NCBI RefSeq assembly: GCF_014648255.1
Contig: NZ_BMQT01000005.1
Location: 204,277-268,276, forward strand
Direction: 5' to 3'
Source: Nocardioides albus
Lineage (GTDB): Bacteria; Actinomycetota; Actinomycetes; Propionibacteriales; Nocardioidaceae
Length of the DNA: 64,000 nt
Under the pieces are notes generated by a model. It was not told where the DNA came from. It made no database searches and saw only the letters and a program-made list of their open reading frames with translations. Shown here piece by piece: positions 8,241-16,215 of the stretch (position 1 is the stretch's first letter; every line of letters starts with the position of its first letter). The position numbers and the translations under genes are program-made.

Positions 8241-8786
8241 ATGACCACCACCGACACCACCCGGCCCGTCGACATGACGCCAGTCATGGACGAGACCGGG
8301 ACGCTGCTCAGCACACTCGACCGCATCCGGCGTACCTTCGCTTGGAAGTGTGGCGGGCTCACCGACGAGCAGCTGCGGCAGCGACTCGAGCCGTCGGCGA
8401 TCACGATCGGCTGGCTCCTCAAGCACCTCGCCTTCTGTGAGGACCACTACTTCACCGCTGTTCTCGCGGGCAGCGGATACCCAGACGTCTGGGATCGCTA
8501 CGACCCACGCCAGGAAGGCTGGGACCGGCGGACCGAGGCGGAGGACACCGCGTCCGAGCTGATGGCGCTCTGGGAAGGGGCGGTGGCGAGATCCCGCCGC
8601 GCCATCACCGAGGCCCTCGCTGTCGACGGCTGGGACACCGTCGCACCCAACCCTGAATGGCAGGTCGAGGCCAACGCCCGCCGCTACGTCGCCGACATGA
8701 TCGAGGAATACGCCCGCCACACCGGCCATGCCGACCTGATCCGCGAGTCCATCGACGGCCTCGTCGGGGAGGACCCACGTGATTGA
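8241..8786 (+). CDS. DinB-superfamily (DUF664) protein
   Basis: A 181-aa DinB/DUF664 four-helix-bundle protein. This group includes mycothiol- and bacillithiol-dependent transferases that use a three-histidine metal site. Visible matches are the helix around WLLKHLAFCEDHYF, with candidate metal-ligand histidines at KHLAF and CEDHYF, and the C-terminal EEYARHTGHADLIRESIDG, where the family usually has its last His ligand. The start at ATG 8241 is supported by TAGCCT (8228-8233) seven bases upstream, a leaderless arrangement. The substrate is unknown; thiol-dependent detoxification is an inference from the family. Confidence 0.85.
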   Translation: MTTTDTTRPVDMTPVMDETGTLLSTLDRIRRTFAWKCGGLTDEQLRQRLEPSAITIGWLLKHLAFCEDHYFTAVLAGSGYPDVWDRYDPRQEGWDRRTEAEDTASELMALWEGAVARSRRAITEALAVDGWDTVAPNPEWQVEANARRYVADMIEEYARHTGHADLIRESIDGLVGEDPRD

Positions 8787-8831
8787 CCAGGAGACGTAGA
8801 AAAGTTCTATTTATCGGGTTATCCTGAATGC

Positions 8832-9101
8832 ATGAGCGAAGTGCGGGTGGGTGAGCTGAACCAGCAGACAGGCCGAGTGCTGAGGCGTGTCCAGAGTGGA
8901 GAGTCCCTGATCGTCACCGATCATGGCCGGCCGGTGGCGATGCTTGTCCCTGCGCCGACGAGTAGATTCGATCGGATGGTCGCTCTGGGGCAGATTCGGC
9001 TGCCTAGCAACAACGATTGGGGCCTGTTGGACGTCGAGCCGGTCACTCGATCGGAGGACCTGGACGACGTCCTCGCCGAGCTCCAAGCGGACACGATCTG
9101 A
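8832..9101 (+). CDS. Phd/YefM-type antitoxin
   Basis: An 89-aa antitoxin of the Phd/YefM fold: SEVRVGELNQQTGRVLRRV, then GESLIVTDHGRPVAMLVP, the standard N-terminal dimer and DNA-binding domain. A C-terminal acidic tail would wrap the toxin. The stop codon overlaps the toxin ATG (TGATG), as expected for a coupled pair. TATCCT at 8820-8825, six bases before the ATG, suggests leaderless transcription. The antitoxin probably autoregulates the operon with its toxin, as is usual for the family. Confidence 0.92.
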   Translation: MSEVRVGELNQQTGRVLRRVQSGESLIVTDHGRPVAMLVPAPTSRFDRMVALGQIRLPSNNDWGLLDVEPVTRSEDLDDVLAELQADTI

Positions 9102-9520
9102 TGCTCGCCTATATCGACACGTCGGCTGCGGCAAAGCTTCTGCTCGACGAGCCGGAGCGCTCGTCTCTCCGCGACCACCTGCGAGAGTTGAAGGATCGCG
9201 GTGACCGCTTGATCTCGTCGGACCTTCTTGACGTCGAGCTTGCGCGTGTCTGCGTCCGGCTGGGCATCGATCAGGCGCTGGCAGACCGGATCGTCGCGAG
9301 CGTGCCTCGAATGGGGATTCTTCCCGAGGTGATCGAGGAGGCGAAGGAGATCAAGCAGGTGGTCAAGTCACTCGATGCCATTCACCTCGGCACTGCGCTG
9401 CTCCTCGCCGATGAGGCCGAGGGGGACGAGGCGGTCGAGCAGTTCCTGACCTACGACGCCACGATGGCTCGGGTTGCCGAGGAGCTTGGCTTCGAGGTGG
9501 TCAGCCCAGGGCGACCGTGA
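9101..9520 (+). CDS. PIN-domain ribonuclease toxin (VapC type)
   Basis: A 139-aa PIN-domain endoribonuclease. Acidic active-site residues expected for the fold are visible: D in AYIDTSAAAKLLL near residue 5, E in DLLDVELARV, D in SLDAIHLGTALLLA, and D in LTYDATMARVAEELG. It forms a toxin-antitoxin module with the overlapping upstream antitoxin. Targets (tRNA or rRNA in characterised VapCs) cannot be read from sequence. The last 20 bases overlap the end of the convergent PucR-type gene. Confidence 0.93.
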   Translation: MLAYIDTSAAAKLLLDEPERSSLRDHLRELKDRGDRLISSDLLDVELARVCVRLGIDQALADRIVASVPRMGILPEVIEEAKEIKQVVKSLDAIHLGTALLLADEAEGDEAVEQFLTYDATMARVAEELGFEVVSPGRP

Positions 9521-10691
9521 GGGCGAGGAGCATCGCGGGGTCGTCGAGCCGATCGCCGTAGATGTCCCGCAGTTGCCCCATCCGATAGCGGACGGTCTGG
9601 GGGTGGATGAAGAGCTCGGCCGCGACCTCCTCGCGCCGGCCCTGGTGGAGGAGCCACGAGCGCAGGGTCTCGGTGAGCTTCTCTGCGGTGGCCGGGCGCA
9701 GATCGGCCAACGGGGCGAGCACCTGGGCGCGGAGGTCCTCACGGGCATCGGAGTCTGCCGACAACACCAGCTCGACGAGATGCTGCTCGGTGTCGGACCC
9801 GAGGTCCGCGAAGTGGACGCGGCGGGCGCGCTCGTAGGAGACCCGGGCCTCGCGCCACGGTTTGGCCGGCCCGACCACTGCGCGACGGCCCTCCAGCGCC
9901 TTCATCAACGGCCGCCGGCGGTGGCCGTGGGCGTCAGGGACGAACAGCAGGGTGTGATCGTGCAGGTCGCGCAGATCGTCGAACTCCAGCGTGGATTGGT
10001 TGACCTTGGCGAGGATGCTTCCGACCTGGGAGTTCGGAACGAGCACGGCGGTCAGTGTGCTGGGCGGAGTCCACTCGGCGCGGGCCGCGGCGTCGTCGAG
10101 CTCCTCCGGAGTCGTCGTCTCGGCCAGCAGCCTCCGGGCCAGGCGTTCGCGCAGCTGCCGCTGCACACGTCCGGTGGTGGCGCGCTCGTCGGCATGCCCG
10201 GCGGCCGAGGCCTCCGAGATCTCGTCGATCCAGGCGAAGACCAGCGCGGAGAACTCCACCAGCATCGCCGGCTCCATGCCGCCTTCGACGGCCTTGCTGG
10301 CGAGCTCTCGCCAGGCGACCCGGGCGCCGATGCGGTAGGCCGCGAGCAGGGCCTCCATCGTGCGACCGCTCCGGGCCTCACCGCGCCCCAGGTCGTACGC
10401 ACCCTGGAGCGCGGGCGGGGTCGCGGCCGACACGTCGGCGGCGAGGCCGGCGCCGGAGGCGAGGGACAGAAATCCGCCCAGCGCCACTCCTACAGCGGTC
10501 CGGATGGTCTCGCCCATGTGTCCGGAGAGCGCATCCTGGTAGGGCGGAACCTCGGCGATGACCGCGGCGACCACGTCTTCGCCGACCTGGGGGAGCACCT
10601 CGCGGATCGAGGCGATGACCTCGGGGGTCAGCTGGACGTCGTACGAGGAGAGAGAAGGGATATCTCGGGAACTTTTGTTCGTCACGTACAA
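9501..10691 (-). CDS. PucR/CdaR-family transcriptional regulator
   Basis: A 396-aa regulator with an N-terminal helical sensor region, a central GGDEF-like region (about residues 200-300) and the C-terminal PucR helix-turn-helix domain, seen as LRSWLLHQGRREEVAAELF and HPQTVRYRMGQLRDIYG. The gene is divergent from the ferredoxin reductase/desaturase operon, with only 65 bases between the starts, so control of fatty-acid desaturation is a reasonable inference. The ligand is unknown. The family otherwise often controls purine, polyamine or amino-acid catabolism. Confidence 0.88.
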   Translation of the reverse strand: MYVTNKSSRDIPSLSSYDVQLTPEVIASIREVLPQVGEDVVAAVIAEVPPYQDALSGHMGETIRTAVGVALGGFLSLASGAGLAADVSAATPPALQGAYDLGRGEARSGRTMEALLAAYRIGARVAWRELASKAVEGGMEPAMLVEFSALVFAWIDEISEASAAGHADERATTGRVQRQLRERLARRLLAETTTPEELDDAAARAEWTPPSTLTAVLVPNSQVGSILAKVNQSTLEFDDLRDLHDHTLLFVPDAHGHRRRPLMKALEGRRAVVGPAKPWREARVSYERARRVHFADLGSDTEQHLVELVLSADSDAREDLRAQVLAPLADLRPATAEKLTETLRSWLLHQGRREEVAAELFIHPQTVRYRMGQLRDIYGDRLDDPAMLLALTVALG

Positions 10692-10756
10692 ATCCGCCTA
10701 TCAGATTCACGTCGCTAACACAGGAGTTTACCTCGTTTAAGTAGCACCATGGATAC
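10692..10756. promoter_or_regulatory. Divergent promoter region between PucR-type regulator and desaturase operon
   Basis: 65 bases, clearly more AT-rich than the flanking genes, separating two divergent starts. Promoters for both must lie here or in the adjacent coding ends. No strong palindrome could be defined by eye. Confidence 0.5.
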
Positions 10757-11908
10757 ATGGCTGAGATCTCCACATCCACCGCCTTGCTCACGCCGAGCAA
10801 GGCCAGGCGCCCCGGGCTGCGGGAGCGGTTCTCGCGCAAGGCGTGGGAGCTCGCTGAGACGATCGCCACCCCCCTGGCCCCGGCCGACTACCTCGACCTC
10901 TTCAACCCGCTCCGTCCCGGTGCTGACCTGCGCGGACGCATCGTCAAGGTCACTCCGGAGACCGCCGACGCGGCCACCATCGAGATCAAGCCCGGCGCCG
11001 ACTGGGAGGGTCACACGCCCGGCCAGTACGTCCGCGTGGGCGTCGAGGTCGACGGCGTACGCCACTGGCGGGCCTACTCGCTGACCCACGGCCCTCGCAA
11101 GGACGGCCTCATCTCGATCACCGTCAAGGCCGTCCCCGACGGCAAGGTCTCCAGCCACCTGGTGCGTCGCCTGCACCCGGGCAAGATCGTGCACCTCGAG
11201 CAGGCGGCCGGCGAGTTCGTCCTGCCCAGCGACCTGCGCGGCCACAAGTTCCTGATGGTCACCGCCGGCTCCGGCGTGACGCCGGTCATCGGCATGCTGC
11301 GCAACCTCTTCCCGGTCACCGACGAGGGCGTCGTCGAGCACCAGCGTCTCGACGTCACCGTCGTGCACGTCGCTCCGAGCCGCCCCGACTCGATCTTCAT
11401 CCGCAACCTCGAGTCCCTCGACGAGGCCGGCGCGATCCGCCTCGTCACCCGCTACACCGGCTCCGAGGGTCGCCTTGACGTCGACGCTCTCACCGAGCTC
11501 GTCCCCGACCTGAAGGAGCGCAGGGCGTACGCCTGCGGCCCCGCCGGTCTCCTCGAGACCCTGCAGGCCTGGTACGACACCGAGGGCCTCCCGCTCCAGA
11601 CGGAGCAGTTCCGCCTGGCCACCGTCGTCACCAGCGAGGGCGGCACCGTCGCGTTCAAGGGCAAGACCGTCGAGGCCGCCGGAGACAAGCCGATCCTCGA
11701 CGCCGCCGAAGAGGCCGGCGTCCTGATGCCGAGCGGATGCCGTATGGGCATCTGCTTCGGCTGTGTGCTTCCGATGAAGGAGGGCGCCGTCCGCGACCTC
11801 CGCAACGGTGAGCTCACCGTCGCCCGACCCGGTGAGACCGGGCCCGAGGGCATCCCCATCCAGACCTGCATCTCCGCCGCCGCCGGCGAGTGCGTCATCG
11901 ACCACTGA
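10757..11908 (+). CDS. Ferredoxin reductase (desaturase electron-transfer partner)
   Basis: A 383-aa oxidoreductase in three parts: FAD-binding domain (RAYSLTHGPRKDGLISITVK), NAD(P)H-binding domain (MVTAGSGVTPVIGMLRNL and AYACGPAGLLETL), and a C-terminal plant-type 2Fe-2S ferredoxin with cysteines in MPSGCRMGICFGCVLP plus a distal QTCIS. This order matches the Rv3230c type, which passes electrons from NADPH to the DesA3 stearoyl-CoA desaturase. The desaturase follows 25 bases downstream in the same operon. Function is well supported by domain order and context. Confidence 0.93.
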   Translation: MAEISTSTALLTPSKARRPGLRERFSRKAWELAETIATPLAPADYLDLFNPLRPGADLRGRIVKVTPETADAATIEIKPGADWEGHTPGQYVRVGVEVDGVRHWRAYSLTHGPRKDGLISITVKAVPDGKVSSHLVRRLHPGKIVHLEQAAGEFVLPSDLRGHKFLMVTAGSGVTPVIGMLRNLFPVTDEGVVEHQRLDVTVVHVAPSRPDSIFIRNLESLDEAGAIRLVTRYTGSEGRLDVDALTELVPDLKERRAYACGPAGLLETLQAWYDTEGLPLQTEQFRLATVVTSEGGTVAFKGKTVEAAGDKPILDAAEEAGVLMPSGCRMGICFGCVLPMKEGAVRDLRNGELTVARPGETGPEGIPIQTCISAAAGECVIDH

Positions 11909-11933
11909 CCTCCACGAGAGAGCGAGACAGAAC

Positions 11934-13184
11934 ATGACCATCGCACCCGAGGCCCCCGCTTACACCGGCCCGATCGCCCACCTCAGCCGTGAGGACGTCG
12001 AGCAGCTCGGCCGCGAGCTCGACGCCATCCGTCAAGACGTCCTCGACACCCGTGGTGAGCGCGATGCGGCGTACATCCACAAGGTCATCAAGGTCCAGCG
12101 CTCCCTGGAGCTCGGCTCCCGCGCGATCCTGCTGGGCAGCATCTTCCCGCCGGCGTTCGTCGTCGGCACCGTCGGTCTCTCGATCGCCAAGATCCTGGAC
12201 AACATGGAGATCGGCCACAACATCATGCACGGCCAGTGGGACTGGATGCGTGACCCGAAGATCCACTCCTCCGTGTGGGAGTGGGACAACGCCTCGACGA
12301 GCGAGGGCTGGAAGCACTCCCACAACGAGCTGCACCACACCTACACCAACATCGTCGGCAAGGACAACGACCTCGGTTGGGGCATCATGCGCGTCGACGA
12401 GGAGCAGCGCTGGACGCCGGCTTCGCTCGCGCAGCCGCTGATGAACTTCCTCAACATGTGCATCTTCGAGTACGGGATCGCGGCCTACGACCTCGAGCTC
12501 GGCAAGATGCGACGCCTCAAGAAGAGCGGCCGTGACATGCCCGAGGGCTGGCACGAGATGGCGCGCAACACGGTCAAGAAGATCCGTCGCCAGGCGTTCA
12601 AGGACTACGTCGCGCACCCGCTGCTGTCGATGGCGACGCTCTCCGGCCCGACGACGCTGGTGGCCAACCTGACCGCCAACTTCGTACGCAACGTCTGGAC
12701 CCACTCGGTGATCATGTGCGGTCACTTCCCCGAGGGCGTGGAGACCTTCGAGCTCAAGGACATCCCCGAGAACGAGACGCGTGGCGAGTGGTACGTCCGC
12801 CAGATGCTCGGCTCGGCCAACATCTCCGGCTCGAAGTTCCTGCACCTGATGTCGGGGAACCTCTCCCACCAGATCGAGCACCACATTTTCCCGGACCTGC
12901 CCTCGAACCGTTACGCCGAGATCGCTCCCAAGGTCCGCGCGCTGTTCGACAAGTACGGCCTGAACTACCACTCCGCGCCGATGCCGCAGCAGGTCGCTTC
13001 GGCCTGGCACAAGGTCCTGCGCCTCTCGCTGCCCAACGGCTTCCTGGAGTCGACCAACGTCCGCAACGCGCCCAAGCAGTTCGGCAAGCTGATCAAGGCG
13101 GTCCGCGGCGACACCCGCACCCGCCGCCGCCTCCTGAAGGAGTTCGAGGCGGCCGGCGCCGCCTCCGTCGGCAAGGCTGTCTGA
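11934..13184 (+). CDS. Membrane acyl-CoA/fatty acid desaturase (DesA3-like)
   Basis: A 416-aa di-iron desaturase that introduces a cis double bond into acyl chains (delta-9 in the characterised relatives). All three histidine boxes are visible: GHNIMHG (about residue 92), HSHNELHHTY (about 125) and HQIEHHIFPDLPSNRY (about 320). Hydrophobic segments lie between them. The ATG at 11934 is preceded by a GAGAGAGCGAGACAG purine stretch. The electron donor is the upstream ferredoxin reductase. The pair probably adjusts membrane fluidity or oleate supply; regulation by the divergent PucR protein is inferred. Confidence 0.94.
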   Translation: MTIAPEAPAYTGPIAHLSREDVEQLGRELDAIRQDVLDTRGERDAAYIHKVIKVQRSLELGSRAILLGSIFPPAFVVGTVGLSIAKILDNMEIGHNIMHGQWDWMRDPKIHSSVWEWDNASTSEGWKHSHNELHHTYTNIVGKDNDLGWGIMRVDEEQRWTPASLAQPLMNFLNMCIFEYGIAAYDLELGKMRRLKKSGRDMPEGWHEMARNTVKKIRRQAFKDYVAHPLLSMATLSGPTTLVANLTANFVRNVWTHSVIMCGHFPEGVETFELKDIPENETRGEWYVRQMLGSANISGSKFLHLMSGNLSHQIEHHIFPDLPSNRYAEIAPKVRALFDKYGLNYHSAPMPQQVASAWHKVLRLSLPNGFLESTNVRNAPKQFGKLIKAVRGDTRTRRRLLKEFEAAGAASVGKAV

Positions 13185-13191
13185 CGCCTCG

Positions 13192-13252
13192 ATACGACGG
13201 GACGTTCTCGTCGGTTACCTGCGGGTAGACCGACAAGAACGTCCCGTCGTAT
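13192..13252. repeat. 61-bp hairpin element (GACGTTCT family) between convergent genes
   Basis: Arms of 24 bases (13192-13215 and 13229-13252) are complementary with one mismatch around a 13-base loop; the left arm starts ATACGACGGGACGTTCTCG. The core CGGGACGTTCT-GTC-GT is shared with the element at 33712-33774. It sits 7 bases after the desaturase stop and 7 bases before the end of the convergent epimerase gene, so it may act as a two-way terminator. It is longer and more conserved than a simple terminator needs to be. Confidence 0.75.
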
Positions 13253-13259
13253 CTGCTTT

Positions 13260-14153
13260 TCAGGCGTCGTACGCACCAGCGGCGATGTCGTCCAACAGGG
13301 TCGGGCCTGTCGGCTCCCAACCCAGCGTCTTCCGGGTGATCTCGGAGGAGGTCGCGCCGTCGAGGCTGAACATCATCGCCATCCAGCCGAAGTGGGCTGG
13401 CGCGTCCTCCGGGCTGATCGACCGCACGGGCAGGTCCAGGCGCTTGCCGAGGGCCTCGGCGAGCTCGCGGGTCGGGATGCCCTCCTCGGCGACCGGGTGC
13501 GCACGGAACCCGGCCGGCGCCTTCTCCAGGGCGAGGCGCACGGCGCGCGCGGCGTCGCGGCGGTCGACGGTGGCCCAGCGGCTGCTGCCGTCGCCGATGT
13601 AGCCAGACACTCCCTGCTTCCTGGCGATCTGGGCCAGGTAGGCGACGAAACCGGGGTCGCCGTCGCGGCCGTGCACGATCGGGAAGCGGAGCGCCACGGG
13701 GTGTACGCCCTTGTCGGCATAGCCGAGCGCGAGGTTCTCGCTGCCGCCCCGCATCGAGTCGGGTCCGTGGAACGGGCTGGGATCGTCCTCCGTCGCGGGT
13801 CGGCCGGTGGCGGCTCCCGCGGCGCCACTGGCGAAGAGGAACCGCTTGTCGCTGCCCTCGAGGGCCTCGAGCATGGCGCTCACGACGGTGCGCTCGGTAC
13901 GCCCGGCGGCGTCGTAGTTGTCGAAGTCGTGGTTGAACGCCAGGTGGATGACGGCGTCTGCCGCCTCAGCAGCGGCGGCGAGCGAAGCGGGGTCGTCGAG
14001 CGAGCCGCGGTGGGCGGTCACGCCCTTGGCCTCCAGCGCGGCAGCGCTCGCGTCGGAGCGGGCCAGCCCCGTGACGGCGTAGCCGTGGGCGAGTAGCTCG
14101 TCGGTGACCGCCGAGCCGATCCAGCCGGATGCTCCGGTGACGAAAACCTTCAT
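13260..14153 (-). CDS. NAD(P)-dependent epimerase/dehydratase-type SDR
   Basis: An extended short-chain dehydrogenase of 297 aa. The N-terminal MKVFVTGASGWIGSAV carries the TGxxGxxG nucleotide-binding motif, followed by VIHLAFNHDF. The usual YxxxK pair is not obvious at the expected spot, so it belongs to an atypical NmrA/epimerase-like branch. The start is chosen at 14153 because GGAGG lies eight bases upstream. It is divergent from a TetR gene, with two palindromic operators in between, so it is probably the direct target of that repressor. The substrate is unknown. Confidence 0.85.
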   Translation of the reverse strand: MKVFVTGASGWIGSAVTDELLAHGYAVTGLARSDASAAALEAKGVTAHRGSLDDPASLAAAAEAADAVIHLAFNHDFDNYDAAGRTERTVVSAMLEALEGSDKRFLFASGAAGAATGRPATEDDPSPFHGPDSMRGGSENLALGYADKGVHPVALRFPIVHGRDGDPGFVAYLAQIARKQGVSGYIGDGSSRWATVDRRDAARAVRLALEKAPAGFRAHPVAEEGIPTRELAEALGKRLDLPVRSISPEDAPAHFGWMAMMFSLDGATSSEITRKTLGWEPTGPTLLDDIAAGAYDA

Positions 14154-14166
14154 GATGAATCCTCCG

Positions 14167-14183
14167 ATGTCAGTGACTGACAT
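14167..14183. promoter_or_regulatory. TetR operator 1
   Basis: A 17-bp palindrome, ATGTCAGTGACTGACAT, perfect except for its centre base, located just upstream of the epimerase ribosome site. It is repeated in similar form 32 bases away. Confidence 0.7.
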
Positions 14184-14198
14184 CGACGGTAGCACGTG

Positions 14199-14215
14199 AT
14201 GTCAGAGACTGTCAT
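14199..14215. promoter_or_regulatory. TetR operator 2
   Basis: ATGTCAGAGACTGTCAT shares the half-site layout of operator 1. It lies between the presumed -35 region and the TACGAT -10 box (14220-14225) of tetR, a position that would allow autorepression. Confidence 0.68.
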
Positions 14216-14231
14216 TGCGTACGATGGGCGC

Positions 14232-14795
14232 ATGGGTCGTTGGGAGCCGGACGCGCGAGGTCGGATGCTGGACGCTGCCATCGAGCTGTTCGGGGAGCAG
14301 GGCTTCGACAAGACGACCGCGGGCGACATCGCGGCCCGCGCGGGCGTCACCGAGCGCACCTTCTTCCGACACTTCGCCGACAAGCGAGAGGTGCTCTTCT
14401 CCGGCCCGGGCTCGCTCGATGAGATGGTCGCCAAGGGGGTCGCGGCCGCCGACGAGGATGCATCCCCGTTGCAGATGGTCATCGCCGGCGTACGCCAGGC
14501 GGCGGTCGAGCTGGTCGCGGTACGGACCCGGGAGCAGGCTGCGGACCGTGTCCGGATCGTCGAGGCGACACCAGCGCTGCGGGAGCGCGAGCTGCTCAAG
14601 ATGGCGACGATGACGGCCGCTGCGCAGGCCGCGCTCGTCGAGCGCGGTGTCGGTGAGCCGACCGCCGGCCTGGCTGCCCACAGTGCGGCTGCGGTGTTCC
14701 AGACGGCTTTCACCCGGTGGGTATCGGGCGACACCGACCTCGGACTTCCGGAGTGCGTCGACGAAGCCGCTGCCGCTCTGCGCGATCTCTACTGA
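14232..14795 (+). CDS. TetR-family transcriptional repressor
   Basis: 187 aa. The N-terminal helix-turn-helix is clear: GRMLDAAIELFGEQGFDKTT, then AGDIAARAGVTERTFFRHFADKREVLF in the TetR spacing. The C-terminal ligand domain is helical and unassigned. The start at ATG 14232 is preferred over GTG 14196 because TACGAT lies six bases upstream, giving a leaderless message, and because the earlier start would place operator 2 inside the gene. It probably represses itself and the divergent epimerase. The inducer is unknown. Confidence 0.9.
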   Translation: MGRWEPDARGRMLDAAIELFGEQGFDKTTAGDIAARAGVTERTFFRHFADKREVLFSGPGSLDEMVAKGVAAADEDASPLQMVIAGVRQAAVELVAVRTREQAADRVRIVEATPALRERELLKMATMTAAAQAALVERGVGEPTAGLAAHSAAAVFQTAFTRWVSGDTDLGLPECVDEAAAALRDLY

Positions 14796-14855
14796 GTCAC
14801 GGTGACGAATCTCGTATGGACATCGTCGGCGGTGACCGGTAGACAACTAGCCACT

Positions 14856-15419
14856 ATGGAGAACGAGTTGATTCCCGGCACCGGGTCGCAGACCGCAGTA
14901 CGCAGCTATGTGACCGCCAACCAGCCGAACGCCTCGGCGCTCGCCGACGGTCTGTGGGTGCTGCCTCCCGACGTGCTCTCCAGCGGCGACCGGGCGGTGC
15001 TCTTCGAGCAATACAAGCTCTATGTCGCCGAGGCGGAGCGGCTCAGCGTGCGGCGTACGCTCACCAGCGCGTTCCTCCTGATCCTCAACGTCGGGCTGCT
15101 GGTCGCCGGGACGGCGCTCCTGGCCAGCGCCCCGGAGCGGCCGTGGCTCTTCACCGTCGCCCTGGTCGCCGCCCTCGGCACCTGCCTCGGCTGGTTCTGG
15201 ATCATCCGCTCCTACCGGCAGATGGCGAGCGGGAAGTACGCCGTCATCTCCCACCTGGAGAAGCAGCTCCCCGCGGCGCCGGGTGTCGCGGAGTGGTCGG
15301 CGGTCGGCCTCGGTCGTGACAGCTCGCGCTACCTGCCGATGAGCAACGTCGAGGTGTGGGCGCCGGCGCTCTTCGGCTTCTGCCACGTCGCGACGTACGC
15401 CCTTCTCTACCTGCCTTAG
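14856..15419 (+). CDS. Membrane protein of the 8xMP/SLATT-like two-helix type
   Basis: 187 aa. A cytosolic N-terminus containing FEQYKLYVAEAERLSVRR is followed by two hydrophobic helices (about residues 75-95 and 105-125), then IIRSYRQMASGKYAVISHLE and KQLP. The C-terminus, after RYLPMSNVE, has one more hydrophobic stretch. This pattern (YkxYvexadrxSxRR, two helices, siRSYRqlnsgKfxVIxxxEkxLP) resembles small integral membrane proteins of the 8xMP or SLATT type, some of which occur with defence or TIR-type systems. No such partner is seen here. ATG 14856 is chosen over the upstream GTG 14802 because family-like sequence begins there. Confidence 0.6.
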   Translation: MENELIPGTGSQTAVRSYVTANQPNASALADGLWVLPPDVLSSGDRAVLFEQYKLYVAEAERLSVRRTLTSAFLLILNVGLLVAGTALLASAPERPWLFTVALVAALGTCLGWFWIIRSYRQMASGKYAVISHLEKQLPAAPGVAEWSAVGLGRDSSRYLPMSNVEVWAPALFGFCHVATYALLYLP

Positions 15420-16129
15420 TCGAGCACCCGCACGTCCAGCGTGGCCTCCCCGTCTTGCCCGACGGCGTAGGCGACTCCGTCGGGCCGCTCGCTGATCGCC
15501 TCGACCAGCTCCCCGTCGCGCCACAGCAGGGCGACGCCGTCATCAGCCGCGTAGCCCGCGGGCAGTGCTCCGGAGCCGACGAACCGAACGTACGTCTCGC
15601 GCCGGTCCTCCTCGCCGAGATAGTGCGGGCAGAACGAGCCGGGGAGGAAGCCCAGTCCGTCGGGGAGCGGGGCGGTGGGGCCGAACGAGTCGGTCGAGGA
15701 GGCCTCGTACCAGCAGTTGGCCCCGGCCGAGATCCCCGCCAGGATCGTGCCGCCTGCGGCCGCTTTCTCCAGCAGGGCGGGCAGGCCGTGCAGCCGCCAC
15801 ACCGCGAGCAGGTTGGCCGTCGACCCGCCGCCGACGTAGACGATGTCCTGGTCGAGCAGCTGCTCGAGCCCGTTGATCGGGAGCTCGTACCCCTCGGGGG
15901 CCTTGTTGAACAGGGACAGCACCTTCGCCTCGGCACGGTCGGCGTACGCGGCGAGGAACTTGTCGTGATAGCTGTCCGCGTCCCCGCTCGCGGTCGCGAC
16001 GAAGCAGACCCGGGGCCGCTCCTTCCCGCTCATCCGGGTCAGCTCCGAGTCGAGCGGGGAGAAGTCCCGCCCGTGCACCTCCGGCATCGAGAAGCCGCCA
16101 CCGCCCAGGGTCAGGATCGTTCCGCGCAT
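15416..16129 (-). CDS. Peptidase S51 / cyanophycinase-like serine peptidase
   Basis: 237 aa of the S51 fold (dipeptidase E, cyanophycinase and relatives). The catalytic serine sits in the nucleophile elbow GISAGANCWYEAS (about residue 133). The earlier IVYVGGGSTANLLA and the later FCPHYLGEEDRRE, with a likely catalytic His, also fit the family. TACACT lies six bases upstream of the ATG on the minus strand, suggesting a leaderless message. The stops of this gene and the convergent membrane-protein gene overlap. The substrate (Asp-Xaa dipeptides in some members) is unknown. Confidence 0.88.
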   Translation of the reverse strand: MRGTILTLGGGGFSMPEVHGRDFSPLDSELTRMSGKERPRVCFVATASGDADSYHDKFLAAYADRAEAKVLSLFNKAPEGYELPINGLEQLLDQDIVYVGGGSTANLLAVWRLHGLPALLEKAAAGGTILAGISAGANCWYEASSTDSFGPTAPLPDGLGFLPGSFCPHYLGEEDRRETYVRFVGSGALPAGYAADDGVALLWRDGELVEAISERPDGVAYAVGQDGEATLDVRVLD

Positions 16130-16151
16130 GGGCTGAGTGTAGGGACACAGA

Positions 16152-16182
16152 GAGCCCCGCCGGACTGGTTCCGGCGGGGCTC
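16152..16182 (-). terminator. Terminator of the first M4 protease gene
   Basis: Perfect 13-base arms, GAGCCCCGCCGGA and its complement, around CTGGT. It is nearly identical to the hairpin at 19770-19800 after the second protease copy, so it belongs to the duplicated unit. Confidence 0.8.
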
Positions 16183-16215
16183 CTGAGGGTGTGACTGTTG
16201 GTCGGTCGACCCTGA

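Noticed and set aside
8832..9520. Defence island around the toxin-antitoxin pair
   Set aside because: No restriction, Cas, CBASS, retron or similar genes within the surrounding 10 kb.
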